Positions 1 through 13,140 of a DNA stretch of 64,000 bases are shown piece after piece. The notes under the pieces were generated by a model. The model did no database searches and was not told where the DNA came from. It worked only from the letters and a program-made list of their open reading frames with translations. A program made the position numbers and the translations under genes. Origin of the DNA: Ceratodon purpureus. Its lineage: Eukaryota; Streptophyta; Bryopsida; Pseudoditrichales; Ditrichaceae. Position 1 is the first letter of the stretch, and every line of letters begins with the position of its first letter. The DNA is taken from assembly GCA_014871385.1 (NCBI GenBank), contig CM026423.1:8456803-8520802 (forward strand), read 5' to 3'.

Positions 1-1032
1 CCCGTAGACAAAGGGGTTGCGGTTTTAGCAGCAGGGGGTCTGGGTGTGATCATCCTTGACAATGCGGAGGGCCCCTCCCCTGATTACCATGTCCTCCCCA
101 CTGTTCACGTCGGCAAAGCTGCTGGTGACACCATTTTGGCATACATGAAATCAACGACGACTCCCACAGCAACACTGTCTCCAACGACGGCGCTGGGCAT
201 CAAGCCTGCACCTGGGATGGCATGGTTCTCGTCACGGGGACCTAGCATCATGCATCCTCAGATCCTGAAGCCAGACATCACTGCACCAGGACTATACATC
301 CTTGCAGGTTGGCAGGGAAACTCTTCCCCTACAGAGCTTGCCAGTGACCCGAACCGTATCAAGTTCAACATCATCTCAGGCACCTCGATGGCCACCCCCC
401 ACATCTCCGGGCTGGCTGCCCTGCTCCGCGGCGCCTATCCAACTTGGTCCCCCGCCATGATCAAGTCAGCACTCATGACCACAGCCTCCGTCAATGATAA
501 CCGCACGCCGAAGCAGCTCCTCATCGACCAAGCCACAAGTAGAGCAGCCACCCCCTTCGACTACGGAGCCGGACATGTCACCCCCGAGCTTGCACTCAAC
601 CCAGGACTTGTCTATGACCTCGCCCCAAGTGACTACATCAACTACCTGTGTGCCCTGGGCTACCCGCCTTCCAAAGTCCAACGCTTCACCGGAGCTCCAG
701 TGACCTGCCTCCCAAGCCGGGTGGAGGATTTCAACTATCCCACTTTCACTAGCACTTTTAAGAAGGGGAGCATAAAACAGTATGCAGTGACTTTCACTCG
801 AACTCTCACGAACGTCGGTGCTCCGCAGGCTACTTACAAAGTACTCGTGAAAGCTCCGACTGGAGCGAAGGTTGTTGTCAATCCAACGCAGTTGATCTTT
901 ACGCCAGTGATGAAGTCATGGAAGTTTTCGGTGACGGTGACGATGGCGAAGCCGATGGAAGCATTCGGGAGTCTGACATGGACGGATGGGAAGATTAATG
1001 TGCGGAGTCCGATTGTGATCACTGCAGTCTGA
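1..1032 (+). CDS. Subtilisin-like serine protease (subtilase), 3' part only
   Basis: The reading frame is open from base 1 and ends with TGA at 1030-1032, so the window cuts into the gene and the start, propeptide and catalytic Asp and His lie outside. Visible parts in order are the end of a protease-associated-like segment (GVAVLAAGGLGV-type), the stretch leading to the catalytic serine, the catalytic motif GTSMATPH near base 385, and a C-terminal fibronectin-III-like domain ending at the stop. This layout is that of plant S8A subtilases, normally about 750 residues, secreted to the apoplast and cleaving extracellular proteins or propeptides. No intron is seen in the visible part. The codons are GC-rich in the third position, unlike the AT-rich genes further right. 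Family assignment is firm; the substrate is unknown. Confidence 0.93.
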   Translation, partial: PVDKGVAVLAAGGLGVIILDNAEGPSPDYHVLPTVHVGKAAGDTILAYMKSTTTPTATLSPTTALGIKPAPGMAWFSSRGPSIMHPQILKPDITAPGLYILAGWQGNSSPTELASDPNRIKFNIISGTSMATPHISGLAALLRGAYPTWSPAMIKSALMTTASVNDNRTPKQLLIDQATSRAATPFDYGAGHVTPELALNPGLVYDLAPSDYINYLCALGYPPSKVQRFTGAPVTCLPSRVEDFNYPTFTSTFKKGSIKQYAVTFTRTLTNVGAPQATYKVLVKAPTGAKVVVNPTQLIFTPVMKSWKFSVTVTMAKPMEAFGSLTWTDGKINVRSPIVITAV

Positions 1033-2673
1033 ATGATTGGTTTTTGTTGACGTGATTTAGTTTCTAGACAGGCTATTCATTTGCCGATTTTAGTTGATTG
1101 CGGCATATTCTTTGAGAGCGTGCGGAGGAAAGCTTGAGCTGAAGAGCTTGCTTTGATTCGACGTTGCTCCTGATTTGTTTGCATGGGACATGCAATTATG
1201 TTCCAATGCAGAATGATCTACATGGTGTGGTATTGAGCTATGAACCGTTTTTGATATATGACGTGGAGGTGGTGGATGTGTTGTGGTTTCTTTGAAATGG
1301 GCACTACCTGCATCAACTTGAAACAAATTGAGAGTTGGTTTCTATCCTTTGCTGGAATGGATATGTTTCGGTATGCTGGGTGCTATGTTTGTGGTTCACC
1401 GTTCCGTCGTAATTAGTGAAGTGGATTAATACTTGGAGAGATTCATATGGGTTTCTTCAGATTCCCCAAAATGAATTCTACACAGGTTTCTACACTAAAA
1501 TTCAGGAACAACACTACTACACTGAATTTAGTCTCGTGAAAATGAATTCTGTTGATTTCGTATTGTCGAAGTCGTTTCCACGAACATGTAAACCAGTTAA
1601 AATTTTCACTAAAATATGTTTGCAAAACCAGACTGCATCAAGTATCGGGTATAACTAGTTCTATTTCACTGAATCGCCTAAGTTAGGTTGAAGGTACAAC
1701 ATAATTAAGTGCAAATTATCTTAATTTCGATCTCTCTCGTACTATTGTGACATATAGAAGTGGATGTCGTATAAGCTTCTGATCTCTCTTTGTACTTGTT
1801 ACGTGTTTGAATGGAATACAATTTTAAATAGTGTCAAAAATTCTAAAGTTTAGGATCAACCACCTAAGTCCCATCTTCAGCACCGTTGTGGCTGATTTGG
1901 AACTCCAGTTCCAATTCCAGGGTTATGTTGGTTGAACTGTTTAACCATCTCCTCTCCCAAATGTACAGCTTACCAATTAGAATCGTATGCGCTGTGCTTG
2001 AGTCGCTGTTTAACCTCGACTATCTGCAAATGAGGTCGACCCTAAGGCACTAATTCTCACACTTCTAAATCAAATATACAGCGAGACAATGAGGCAACTC
2101 CATCACAGAATATCGTCTCTAAGTTGCAGTACACTAAATCCCTGCAACCCTACACAGAGCTGAAAAGGCAAGAGCACAAGTTCAACTATATGTTGCATTT
2201 TGAAAGACAAGCGGCTTCTACTGATCACTGTACCATAGAGCCTTCCACGAGGTTATGAAAGATCAGGAGCCATCCAAAGCAATGGTACTAGGTCATTGCA
2301 CAATGGCAGTTTCTTGCAACAGCTTCAGTAGAGACCATGGTAACTCTACAAACAACCCTCAATTCAATGCTGTAGAGTAAATAGGTACCCGGGAACTTCC
2401 ACCACTGCACAACTGCTTCGAACTTCTTCGAGGCCTTGCGGTACTGAGTCGTCTCTTCAGAATGGCGCTTTCAATTATTCAAGGGGCTTGTCGCTAAGAA
2501 AGCTCAAAGCTTTTGTAAGAACGCTAATAGCTAGTCTTCATATGGTAGCCACGCACTCCCACAACCCCTCACAGGCAATACACTTATATGCAACAGTAGA
2601 AGGAAATTACTCCAAAAAACTCTACACACTGAATTCTGAAGAAAGCTGTAATTAGGCCGATCGAGAAAGGTGA
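1033..2673. other. Intergenic: 3' ends of the subtilase and FIP1 genes
   Basis: The two flanking genes are convergent here, so this stretch should hold both 3' untranslated regions and terminators. No convincing open reading frame or repeat family was seen. The short ORFs present lack coding character. Confidence 0.5.
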
Positions 2674-5600
2674 CTAGCCACTGGCAGCCCATCGCCGTTT
2701 CCGAGCTGGCCTTTCCTGCTTCACCTCCATAGCATCTGCCTGCACCGGCTCAAGGCCAACGTAGTTTGATTCATCTCGGTTCGCATTCTCCTCCTCACTT
2801 GGCTTTTTGAGCCTCTCTTTCGAAGATCCAAAACGCTGTTTACGTCGTTCAAGCTTGGCAGTTACTTCTGGATCCTGCTGCTGTTGTACATGATCTTCGC
2901 CCGACTGCCGATCCCGGTGGTTCTGGGAGGACTCTCTGTGCTTGCTTCCTTTCGTTGAAACCACGCCGCTTCGAGGTTCCTTCGCCTTAACAGCATCTTC
3001 TTCGCCGTCTATGTCAGCTGGATAGCGTTTAGCAGCACTGCTGCTCTGTTGCCGATCCCTCTGATCAGTCCTAGAGTTGTATTCTACGTCCTGATGATGA
3101 TTCTCGTGTCTAGTCTGCTCCTGAAGCTCGAACAAGTTAATTACATAAACAGTTCGTACCCAATAGGCAAAATCTCAACGTCCCTCCAGCTTTTGCCCAA
3201 AAGCGAAGCTTTTCTGATTGAAGACTTTGACTAGACTGACACCACAACTTCCTTTTATAGGAAACAATCACAATCGCACATCATGGGAACGTTCTGCAGA
3301 AGATGGCATAACTACCAACTAAAGCGTTCATTCAATTCTATCCAATAATCAGAGACGCACTCAACTTAATATCGTACCTGCCGTTTATCGCTGACATGCT
3401 GGTCAGCACCTAGTGGCTCATTCAACACATCAACCTCCCGTGCATGAGGCCGTCTGTGCCTCTTTTCATCTACTGCTATGGCAGGGATAATTTCCCTTTC
3501 CTTCCGACTGTTCCAACGTTCAATCTTGGTCCGGCCTCGTCTCTCCTGGCCCTCATCTTCCCCTGAACTCGCATCTTCTTCTACTACAGACTGGATTTGC
3601 TCTTTCGTGGAATAGGCACCAGTCACATCTTCATGTTCTGATCTTCTGCTTCCTGCCTGTGGTCTTTTCGATCGCATAGAATTGCGTATGTCCCCACGGT
3701 CTGACACGTGCTCCTAGATAGTACCCCAAAACAATTAGCATGTGTACGAAAACAGACTACATGTATGTAAATATAGTTCAAAAAGGAATATAGAAATTTG
3801 ACTGCTGAAAAGATGTGGAAGGGCCACGCTTACTTTGTCTTGCTGCACACTGGTATGGTAATTATCCTTCTCTCTTCTGTTATCATCGTCATAATGAGAA
3901 CTCAGCCGGCCACCGTCTCTATCTCTATCTCTATCTCTATCTCTGTCTCTATCCCTGTCCCTATGATCTCTCCTGTGCTCATCATGAGCATGATCACGAT
4001 TTCTCTCCTTTGCAAGAGAACCATTACGAGCAACATCAGCTTCCCTCTCTTCAGACCCATCACGCCTTCGGATCTGCAATCGTGCATCGTCGCCCACCTC
4101 TCGCCCGTTCACCAAGACCTTTCTAAGGGACTCAGATCTAGTGCTTCGGTCCTCACCTTTTCTCCGATCCTCGCTTACTCTATGCCTGTCCTCCCTGCAT
4201 AAACATCAGATTGAGTAAGAGTAAGGTGCCGATGATTTGCATGCTTCACCATTCAAGTCAGATACAGGCTTCAAAATTATTTGATCTACAGAAAAAAAGG
4301 ATAAATGAGAGCAAGACTCAAAACCATCTGCTCAACACTAAACATATCCTATTTCGGTTTAGCTTTAAGAGTGTAATCTGCAGCATTCTCACATGTGCCG
4401 GCGGTTTCTGAGTTCCCTTTCTCTACTCTCCTCAACTCGGTCGCCTCCCCTTGACCGTGTCTCATCCCGTCGTTCATCCGGTCGATCGTCTCGTCGGTGA
4501 CTCTCCCTACCTCGCTCGTCTTCCTGTTCTATCCTAGACACCTCCTCACGTGAACGATTGGCTTCTCTCTGGTGAGATCTCGGTTCTTCCCGTCCTCGGC
4601 TCCTTGCACGCTCACGCTCTCTGTCATAAGGCCTTGCATCTTTCTCTCGACGGTCTCCATGGCGAGAGCGCTCCTCGTACTTCTTCTCATCCACCCGTCC
4701 TTGAGGGTCACCTGACCTTTGCCAATGTCTGGAGTCCTCTGGCTCTCTTTTTCGGCTCGTCTCCTCCCTCTCCCTATGGTGGTCATACTCGGGTCTTCCA
4801 CGTTTCCTAGCTTCATCATTCCTTTCCTCCCCTCTGTCCTTCCTGAAATGGCGGGCTTCATCATAATCACGTCTATCTCTGTCTTCGCGGCCTTTGCGAT
4901 CGTATACAGGCTCATCTTTTCCACGATGACTTTGTAGACGTTCTCTTCTATGCAAGTCTTCTCTCTCTTTGAGGTCCGCAGGTCGTCTCCTAGACCCAGA
5001 ATCGCTCCGATAACTATGATGCTCTAATGCATCACTGTGCCTCGATACCTTTTGGTAATGATTAGGATCCCTCACCCTGGTAGGGGCAGATATCTTAGCA
5101 TTGTCTAAGCTTGAGTCTGAGCTTTCGTCAGAGGATTCTGTCCCGGATGAATTTAACTGACTAGTGTCACCTCTCCTTGCGGTGGAAGCAACCACCTTCT
5201 TCCTCTTGGCAGGTCTCAGTTTATCACCTAGTTCTGAGTCTTCACCCTCAGCGTAATCCTCTTTAGACTTTGACCTCTTCTGACCACCAGACAACTGCTC
5301 AAGTGGAGGATCATCAGGACCCTTCTCAGCTGCTATAGAGCGAGACCTCCTACCAGACACCCTGGTGTCAGCATCATGCTCCCGGCTAAGACTCTCGCGG
5401 TCCTTATTCCGATGAGCGCTGTGATGTTCATGCCCTGATCGGTTTGCACCACTCCCATTACTTACCTCTTCCTCCCAGTCACCGCCAGACTGAGGGCCAG
5501 CACGATTTGGATGTGCCAGTCCTGGTGGGGTTCTGCGCCTGCGTATCCAGCCAAAACATTTATTAGGAAACTTGAGATTGGTTTGTTGGAACAATTTATT

Positions 5601-8600
5601 AGCAGTTTGTTTGAACAATTTATTAGCAAGTGTAATTATGTTACACAAACACGTATCCCTCAAAACAACGTCAACTCTCAGAATTGTTTAACATTCACTT
5701 CAAATTATGCATACTAGTAGAAGTGCAACAATTTGTAGTCAACCAAGCCAGAGAAAAATATGAAAGAGAAGCAAGTAAATCAGTACAGCTGCTGGTGCAA
5801 TAGATTGAATATATGTAATTCCATGAATCCCCAGGTGCAAGAATAACCTACCGCTGAGGTTCTACAAAACCACCAGGGGGTGGCTGCATAGGAAAATGGT
5901 CCTGAGGGAAGCCCTCTGGAGGAAAGCCATCCGGATTAGGCATTGGTCGTGGTCCCCCAAACATTGGAGGCCTTCCAACACCACCCCTGCAGAGAAACAC
6001 ACGAACGAATTAAAACTTGTCTGCATTTAATTGCATCCACTTGCTCCGGTTCTTTTAAGATGTTAGTACAATACGTAACATCTACGAATTTGTAATAAGA
6101 ACGATCAGTAGAAATCAAGGTAGTCAAGCATTCCAGGCTCATGAGAATGATCTGTTAATCTCTCCTCAAAGTCAAGATGTATAATCCTGCAATGGAGCTT
6201 ATAAAACATCATAGTCGTGGAGCAACAATACAAGGAATTATTCAGAGCGGGTGAGTACCTCTCATATGGTGGCATTCCAAATGGACCTCCAGGGAACATG
6301 CCGAAGTCAGGTCCACCACCAGGTGGACGCATGGGCATGCCAGGACCCATAGGAAAGTGCCCATCAACACCCATACCTGGACGCATGTGACCATGCATGG
6401 GCTCGCCTGACATTTCCATCATATTTCCCGAATCCCAATGCTCATGATAAGGATAGTAATCCATCCATGGCCCAGGGCCCCCAGGTCCAAAATCACGCAT
6501 CTCCTCTTCATGATGATAGTTTCCGTAATGTTCCATTGGCTTTCCACCTTTCCCCTCATCCTCTGTATACTCCTTTTCGTAATCAACAACTGGTGCCTCC
6601 GGTTCATCCTCAGAAGCATCTTGCAAGACAATCTAAACAGCAAAAAGTGCAACATATATAGCTTAGAGAGCTGAAATATCAACCACATCCTCATTATCTC
6701 ACAGACACGACTAACATACATAATCAAGAGGCATGTGCACCTTCAACATCCATCGCCCTGAAACTCGTGTACTTTGAACAAATCCATTACTCAATCAAAC
6801 TGCTTGAAACATGCTCAACACGTGGACCATAACCACAAACAGAAAAGATGAATGTCCAGTAGAAAACATTGAAATGATTACCCAGAATTATCTGATCAGA
6901 TGGTTAAGAGGCTTTCTCACCTGAATTACAGCATCGGAATCACGTGTTCTCTGCCTACGAATATCAGCAGATGGGCGCCTTTCCCCACCTCCACCCTCAA
7001 CCTGTATTGCCCGTCCTGTAGGCTGCACAAAGAAAGGACAGGAGCCGCTTCAGTAAATACAAGTATGTAGTTTGCCAGACTCTCACACCCACAGCGAGCT
7101 CTCCCGAACGACGTCAGTGGCTGTGAAATCATAATGAACATTTTAAAAGTCAAAAACATTTACCATAACAGGTCGGCCACGTCCTGCTCCCCGCCCACGA
7201 CCTCCTCCTGATTGGCCACCGTGGTCGGACTGACGCTGATGAACGTTACCATATTCACCTGGCCCATCTTGCAGGCCTTGAGCTGCCATGAGCTCTGGAG
7301 GCAAATCCGGATCGTATTCCTGTCTCAGCCATAAACTAGAATCAGTTACCAAGTGATCGAGGAACCAATACCCATTCTGCGTAATAATTCAGAGGGATCG
7401 GCGACAGGGACTCGGTAATAATGCATAACCTACTATGAATGCTGACAAGCTTGAATTTCAGCATGTACTCTTCAGAGCTTAAAATATAAATAAAACTAAC
7501 AACATAATAGACACGAACATGCAGGAATCTTAAGTTATTATTTAAAAGAAATTCCGTACTCCATCAAGTGTCATTAAATTCTAAAGCTACGTAATCACCA
7601 ACAGCTGCAAATATACCTGTTCTGAGCGTCCACTTTCGTAAACTCGAATTTTGCTCTGCATTGTTGCTTCTAATCGTAATTGTGCCTGCCAGATCAAGTA
7701 CAAAGGAAGCCTCTAATTAATCCATGAGATTACAACAGAGCCGTCACTACATAAACACATTCGTAGGATCAAAAACCTCAAACCAATACTCTAATTCGTA
7801 CACCAACATCGCAATCCATGCCCATATGAGGTAGTCCTCCATTCTACATGTTCTGCTCAGCGAGTACTACGGTCAATGTGTAAGGCAGCTCTCAAAATTC
7901 AGCTCTCAACATCCCCGCCAAATAAAATCACTAACGAGCAGAAAAACTTGAAAGAATGGTGATGATGAACTGACACAACTTGCGTCAAATGTCCTACTGA
8001 CGGAGGATCTGAAGATAATCAGACGCAGAACATCCAGTGACAGAAAAACGTACAGTAAATAGAAATTCAGAGCAAATGGACATACCAGCTGTTGACAGTA
8101 CTGTTTCCAGGTGCTCTCCGTGAAACCAAAATTAAAGTAATCAGTGATATCCGCACCAGGGCGTTGCCAAGACTTCTCTTCCAGCGTATCCAGGTCAATA
8201 TCAAATACTGTCCTGTAACCGTTGTATCTATATAAGAATCATGACAAATATACCCCAAAAGCGACTCATACAGTACTTTGCGAATGTGCATTATTAGAAT
8301 ACTTGCAAAAACTAGAGCTCATAGCAAAAGGTGTTATTTAGAATGCTTCGGACACCGCCTGTTGTCAAACTCTTGACCGACAACACAAACAATGCATAAA
8401 AACTAAAATTCAAAAAACATCACCGCTGTCCACTAATGCGTATTTTTCCAGATTAACAGTAAAAGATTCAGGTCACTAATAACTGATGACATACTTAGTT
8501 GGAGGCAGATTGAACTCCATGCCGCTTGAGTACCCACGACCACCAGACGAGCCCCATGGCGCGGAACCACCTTGAGAACCCCGTTGCGAATTGGAATTAC

Positions 8601-10349
8601 CGCGTCCTCTACCTGCCCAATCCCCTCTCCCACCCTCGGCACCTCTACCAGCTCCCCAGTTAGGCCCGCCCCCTGCACCTCTTCCCCCCGGCTGCGGTTC
8701 TCCTGCCTGGCTCGCTGCAGGTCCAGTGGATGTTCCTGAACCTGGCCTCACATACTGAAACAAAGTGGACTTCAAAATAAAGTTGAATCAATCAACACTC
8801 AACTCTCTGCAACAGGCATAGTTCGAACGCCCGTCCGAAACCTTAAACCTAAACTTATCTTATTCTTCAAAAACTTTCGGTACTCTAAAAAGGGTCAATT
8901 AGCTACTATGACCCTGATTGGTGGGCAGTAATTGCAAGTGCGAGAAATGCTTGAAATTATACAGTCCACAGGAATACGGAACTAATCGCCACATAATACA
9001 ATAGTGACCTAAGCGACTAGTGTCATGGGATTACAGTAAAGCTAATACCTTATACTGTGCATGATGAGGTTGCGAATTATAGTAACCTTGACCACTGTAG
9101 CCAATGCGAGGGCCGGCCAGGCTTGACCCTTGGCCGCCGGCCTTCCCCGGGGGCCCCCGATCATCAACCCCTGCACCACCACGGTACAAACAGAGTCAAC
9201 TCCCGGCCAGTTTAAAATATACTACCACTAGATTACAAACAAAAATGAATGCCCACGATTTTGTGCGCACATCGTCCATATCACACCCTTTCCAGAGGCA
9301 ATCAGCATATTAGGGTTAAAACAATGGAACAATCAACATGAGCTCGACATGTGAATTTAAGTTGTAATGTAGAAGATTTCAGGCGCAATAAACCCTAGAA
9401 CTTCAAACAATTTCCTACCAGCAATCCTAGATATGCACAAAACCTGATTCTCACCTGGTAGAATCCTCTCGGCTGCTCCTGGCGGGCCTCCACTAGGAGG
9501 ACCTGGAAGAGGTTGCTCCGACAGCGGACCCCCTTCCTCGCCCCAGTTCTCTTGCCCGTCAAGCGGCTCATCGCCTGCCACAATAATAAGGTCCTCCTCA
9601 TCTTCATCACTCCCCTCATAAAATTCCCCCTTAGCACCCTCCTCAGGATTGTCATACGTCGGCGCATCGTCATTCAACACAATCTGCAGCCCGTCGTCGC
9701 TATCACTGTCCCAATCCTCCCCTGCTCCTTCAGCTCCCATTCCACCATCATCCCCCCTCTCCCCCACCACCACCACCTCCTCCTTCTCCCGCAAACCACT
9801 AGCCCCCGACGGCGCCAACCCCGGCGCCACAACCTGCTGATGCCCTCCCAACCCCGGACTCCCTCCCACACCCCTAGGGTTCTCCAAACCCCGCAACACA
9901 GCAACCGTGCCCGCACTCGGCTGCGCCTGCAACCCCCTCTCCCCCGCATACAAATTCCCATTCCCAATTCCAGCTGCCGGCGCTTCCACTCCACTCCTCT
10001 GCTCCCGCTTCACCCCCGCCGTCGCACTACTCCCATACAACTCCCCATACAAAAACGTCTCCTCGTTCTCCACCTCCTTCCCCCCGACCTCAAACCCTGC
10101 CGCCCCCTGCCCGACGCTCCCCAAGCCTAAACCACCAGCCGCCGGCACCACCACCACCTTCGCACTTGACCCATACAGCAACTCCTCCTCATCCTCCTTC
10201 TCCTCATCCTCCTTCTCCTCCTCCTCCCCCCCAAACCCCCTCCTCTCCCCCCCTCCCCCCTCCTTCGTCACCTCGTACAACGTCCCACTCCCCCCGCCCC
10301 CAGGCACATCCGCCGCGTACAGATCCCCGAAATCATCATCATCATTCAT
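2674..10349 (-). CDS. FIP1: Pre-mRNA 3'-end processing factor FIP1 (plant FIPS5 type), 13 exons
   Basis: FIP1 is a subunit of the cleavage and polyadenylation specificity factor that links poly(A) polymerase and RNA. Exons read on the minus strand: 10349-9455, 9170-9049, 8754-8495, 8212-8086, 7685-7617, 7319-7164, 7022-6921, 6632-6259, 5986-5852, 5538-4393, 4194-3834, 3713-3378, 3120-2674. All phases agree, giving about 1,509 residues; the Arabidopsis protein is about 1,200. The acidic N-terminus starts MNDDDDFGDLY; an ATG 15 bases upstream is also possible. The diagnostic Fip1 motif (RPGADITDYFNFGF followed by WKQYC) lies in exon 4, near residues 427-470. Next come a conserved QSKIRVYESGR stretch, a Gly/Pro/Met-rich part, and a long Arg/Asp/Glu/Ser-rich tail ending RKRRWAASG. 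The RD dipeptide run in exon 11 is a coding microsatellite. Expected to be nuclear. Confidence 0.95.
3913..3955 (-). repeat. Coding microsatellite (CTATCT-like) encoding Arg-Asp repeats in FIP1
   Basis: Near-perfect CTATCT hexamers sit in exon 11 of FIP1 and are read on the minus strand as a run of alternating Arg and Asp. A hexamer changes length without a frameshift, so this is a likely length-polymorphic site. Confidence 0.85.
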
Positions 10350-10860
10350 CTCGAACCCCCTCAAACTCGAAAAACCCTCACAACCTCCTCACAACCGAAA
10401 CCCTAGCCCGCAATCCCCATCGCCAAAACCCCAACCAGCGCTCAAAAATCCCCCGATCACTCACGCAAGCAAGAGCCCCGTCCCCCGGCGTTAGGTCAAA
10501 TCCTTGGGTGCCAGTGCCGGGCCGCGGCTCCCTCCCCGCGGATTGGATTGTGGGAAGCGCGCAATCCTGGCATGCAGTGGGAGGTGGGCATCGCCATTCG
10601 CAGCTCCAGTGCCGAAGCTCCTGCTATGCCCCTCCTCTCTCTCTCTCTCTCTCCCTCTCTCTCTCTCTCTTCCTCTCTCGGCCTCGTTATTTTTTTCCTG
10701 GAGTGAGCTCTGTCGCATAGCTTTGCTTCGCCAGTGTTGTGCCCCCTATCCATGACATCCACGACGGCGTTCGTTCGTTCCCAGGGTGGACGTCGCGTCG
10801 TACTCCGTTTCGTTTTCGTTCGGGTTCGTTCGGGTTCGTTTGGGTTTGTTCTGGTTGGCG
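10350..10860 (-). promoter_or_regulatory. FIP1 5' leader and promoter region with a CT-rich tract
   Basis: This is the region upstream of the FIP1 start. It is GC-rich and pyrimidine-rich, with a CT microsatellite at about 10637-10680 (a GA tract on the gene strand) and AAACCCTAG-type motifs near 10395 on the plus strand. GA tracts and such telo-box-like motifs are common in leaders and promoters of plant housekeeping genes. No TATA box was assigned. Confidence 0.5.
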
Positions 10861-10940
10861 GTGATAGGATGAGATGGTCAGAGGCGGTGATAGGATGGGA
10901 TGATCAGAGGCGGTGATAGGATGGGATGGTCAGAGGCGTT
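10857..10940. repeat. 26-bp tandem repeat, about 3 copies
   Basis: Three consecutive copies of a unit beginning GGCGGTGATAGGATG, with period 26 and one or two differences per copy. They lie just upstream of FIP1, where the GC-rich leader gives way to AT-rich DNA. Confidence 0.85.
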
Positions 10941-12600
10941 GAAGTGAGAAGTGATGTTTTATGATGGGCGTGGTGAATAGATTTGGTGTGACTTGTGTTA
11001 ATTATGAAGTTCTACTTAATAACTTTGACTGGGTTTCTGGGTTAATAGGTTAATAGAGTTGTTTGTAAAAGGTATCTGGTATTTGACTTAGATATCATGA
11101 GTCTTGATTAAATATTATTTTATTCGCTTATTCCACATAGTTAATAGATACTTGACTTAGAAATCATTGATTAAACATTATCTTATTTGCTTATTTTATA
11201 TAGTTAATAGATATTTGATTTAGATACCATGTGTTTTATTAAAAAATATTTTGTTTGCTTATTTTAAATAGTTAATAGATATTGAAGAGCTTCATGGTTT
11301 TTGAATATTGGGTGGATAAGAGCTTTGTGGTTTTTGAATATTAGATGAGTAAGAGTTTTGTGGTCTTTGAATATTGGGTTGATAAGAGCTTGGTGGTTTC
11401 TAAATTCAAAGAAATCTAGTTTCAAAGATGGAATGACAACAAAACTAATTTTCTTAAATTGTAGAGATCACCAAGTTTTTACAAACTTAATATAGTGAGC
11501 CACCAAGATTTTCCATATTTTCCAACTATATGGAATAAAAATAATAGAGTAAAGCTAGATTTAATGTATCTTTTAAAAAAACAAAGGTGACTTTAAGGAT
11601 AATTCTTATGTAATTAATAAGTTGTGATTGGGTTTATTGAATAAGGTTTTTTAATCTTTAGATGTTCTTTTTGAAAGTTATTAGAATCCTAGCTTTTATT
11701 CCAATCATTAGCATAATATTAGTTGACTTTAGCTTTGAATCATTACAAAACTTCTCCACAAATTTCCAAAGACATTTTTTATCTTTCTATGATTAGATTC
11801 TTTGTAATCAATCCTAGACTTAACTAAATCTTAAGTATTTTTTACCCTATTCATACAGAATGGTGGAGAAAACAAATATTTAGTTAGACTTCTAAAAGTC
11901 TTTGACCATTTTTCACCAAAAACACTCTAAATTATAAGATGGAATGATAAGCATTTTAAATCAAGAAATGAAGGAACTACATATTTATTTTTAATTTTTA
12001 ATTTATTTTTTCATCTCCATCTGTATGGCTTTGCTTAATAGTTCTAGTAGATCATGCATAAAATATTCTATTAAGACCAATAGACTAATTATTTTTTGTG
12101 TCATTTGTTTTGCACTACAAGGTAGGATTTTTAACCTAGATTGGTGTACATGATAATAGTTACGTATACACCAAATTTTAGAAGTTGCAAATGTGTGTAG
12201 CGTTGTAGTAAGAATTTTGTGAAAAAAAATATGAATTCATATTGTTGCTAAAACTTATTTTATGTTTTTCTTGACTCAATCTTTTTTAACAAAATATGGA
12301 TATTTAAGACAAGAGAAAGAATTTGTGTCTATTCTTGAAATAGAAAAAATAATTTAAAAAGATTGCTATCTTCTATGTGATAAAGAAAACATTTTGTGCT
12401 TCATTATCAAAATTAGTGAAAATAACTTTGCCTCCTTGTGGTGGGGATTTTTTTAATACAAAAGAATGTGTTTCTTTGTAATCCCAATGAAAACTTTGGT
12501 AGTTATAACTTTATATAATGAACTTTTAAGGTAGTTCAAGGTACAACATAAAATTTTTGAGCTATCAACAAGTAAATCAAATTGCTTAAGGTGCGTTCGC
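10941..12600. other. AT-rich intergenic DNA with tandem and dispersed repeats
   Basis: No gene was seen. At about 11085-11285 a unit of roughly 60-65 bases containing GTTAATAGATA is repeated three times with divergence. At 11285-11400 a unit of about 37 bases containing GAATATTGG and AAGAGCTT is repeated about three times. Part of this block recurs near 25.3 kb (entered separately). Confidence 0.6.
11205..11500 (+). repeat. Dispersed repeat family A, copy 1
   Basis: Shares ordered blocks with 25275-25480: TGATTTAGATACCATG, then a block with ATAGTTAATA, then GAGCTTGGTGGTTTCTAAA, then GGA-AAATGACAACAAAA, then a block with CACCAA. The order and spacing are similar and the strand is the same. 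No coding potential and no clear terminal repeats were found. Confidence 0.7.
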
Positions 12601-13140
12601 AGCTGGCTCTAGCCAGAGGATATTGCACCGGTATTAGGGGATTAAAATGGAGGATGTTCACACCATCGCTGATTTGCATTTACCGAACCTAGGTGGCGGA
12701 GGAGCTGGCACGAAGATAAGACCGCCGTTATCCCAAAAGGGGATCCTCACTTTGCTATATTGCCGCCTCTACCATAAACTTTTACATAATTGCGAATTCA
12801 TGAATTTTTTAGATTTCACAAATGTAGGCACGATTTTATGTAGTATAGAGTTCCGTGGCACATTACAAAAGACCCCTGCCCACATATCGCCCTACAAAAC
12901 AGGATATCTCCGAGCACCTACTATTCTTTGTTCATGCAGAAAGTGGTGGCCTACGAATATGAAGAGCCGCCTTCACCTCATAAACGACGGGTTCATAATC
13001 CGTAGAGAGAGACCTCCCTCCTCACTTGCTTTATCGACGCCCTCGATCAAGTTCGTTACTGTTCTCCTTTTCTTGATTCTACATTGTTGTTGTTCTGAAT
13101 TGTATCTTCATTTTCATTCTATTTTTATTTATTTTTAAAT
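12601..13140 (+). other. GC-richer island, function unknown
   Basis: A higher-GC patch inside AT-rich DNA. It holds one 163-codon ORF (12647-13138) whose predicted protein shows no domain I recognise and whose latter half is low-complexity and hydrophobic. It may be a decayed element or an unrecognised gene fragment. I do not call it a gene. Confidence 0.3.

Noticed and set aside
1480..1560. Imperfect palindrome with ATGAATTCT and CTAAAATTCAG / CTGAATTTAG
   Set aside because: The arms are short and interrupted; too weak to call an element or a terminator.
9513..10720. Long proline/serine-rich ORFs on the plus strand over FIP1 exon 1 and its leader
   Set aside because: They are antisense shadows of the Gly/Glu-rich, GC-rich FIP1 first exon and have no independent domain or splice context.
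12950..13030. tRNA-like stretch around GGGTTCATAATCCG
   Set aside because: It resembles an anticodon stem with a CAT loop, but no acceptor stem, D arm or T arm can be drawn around it.
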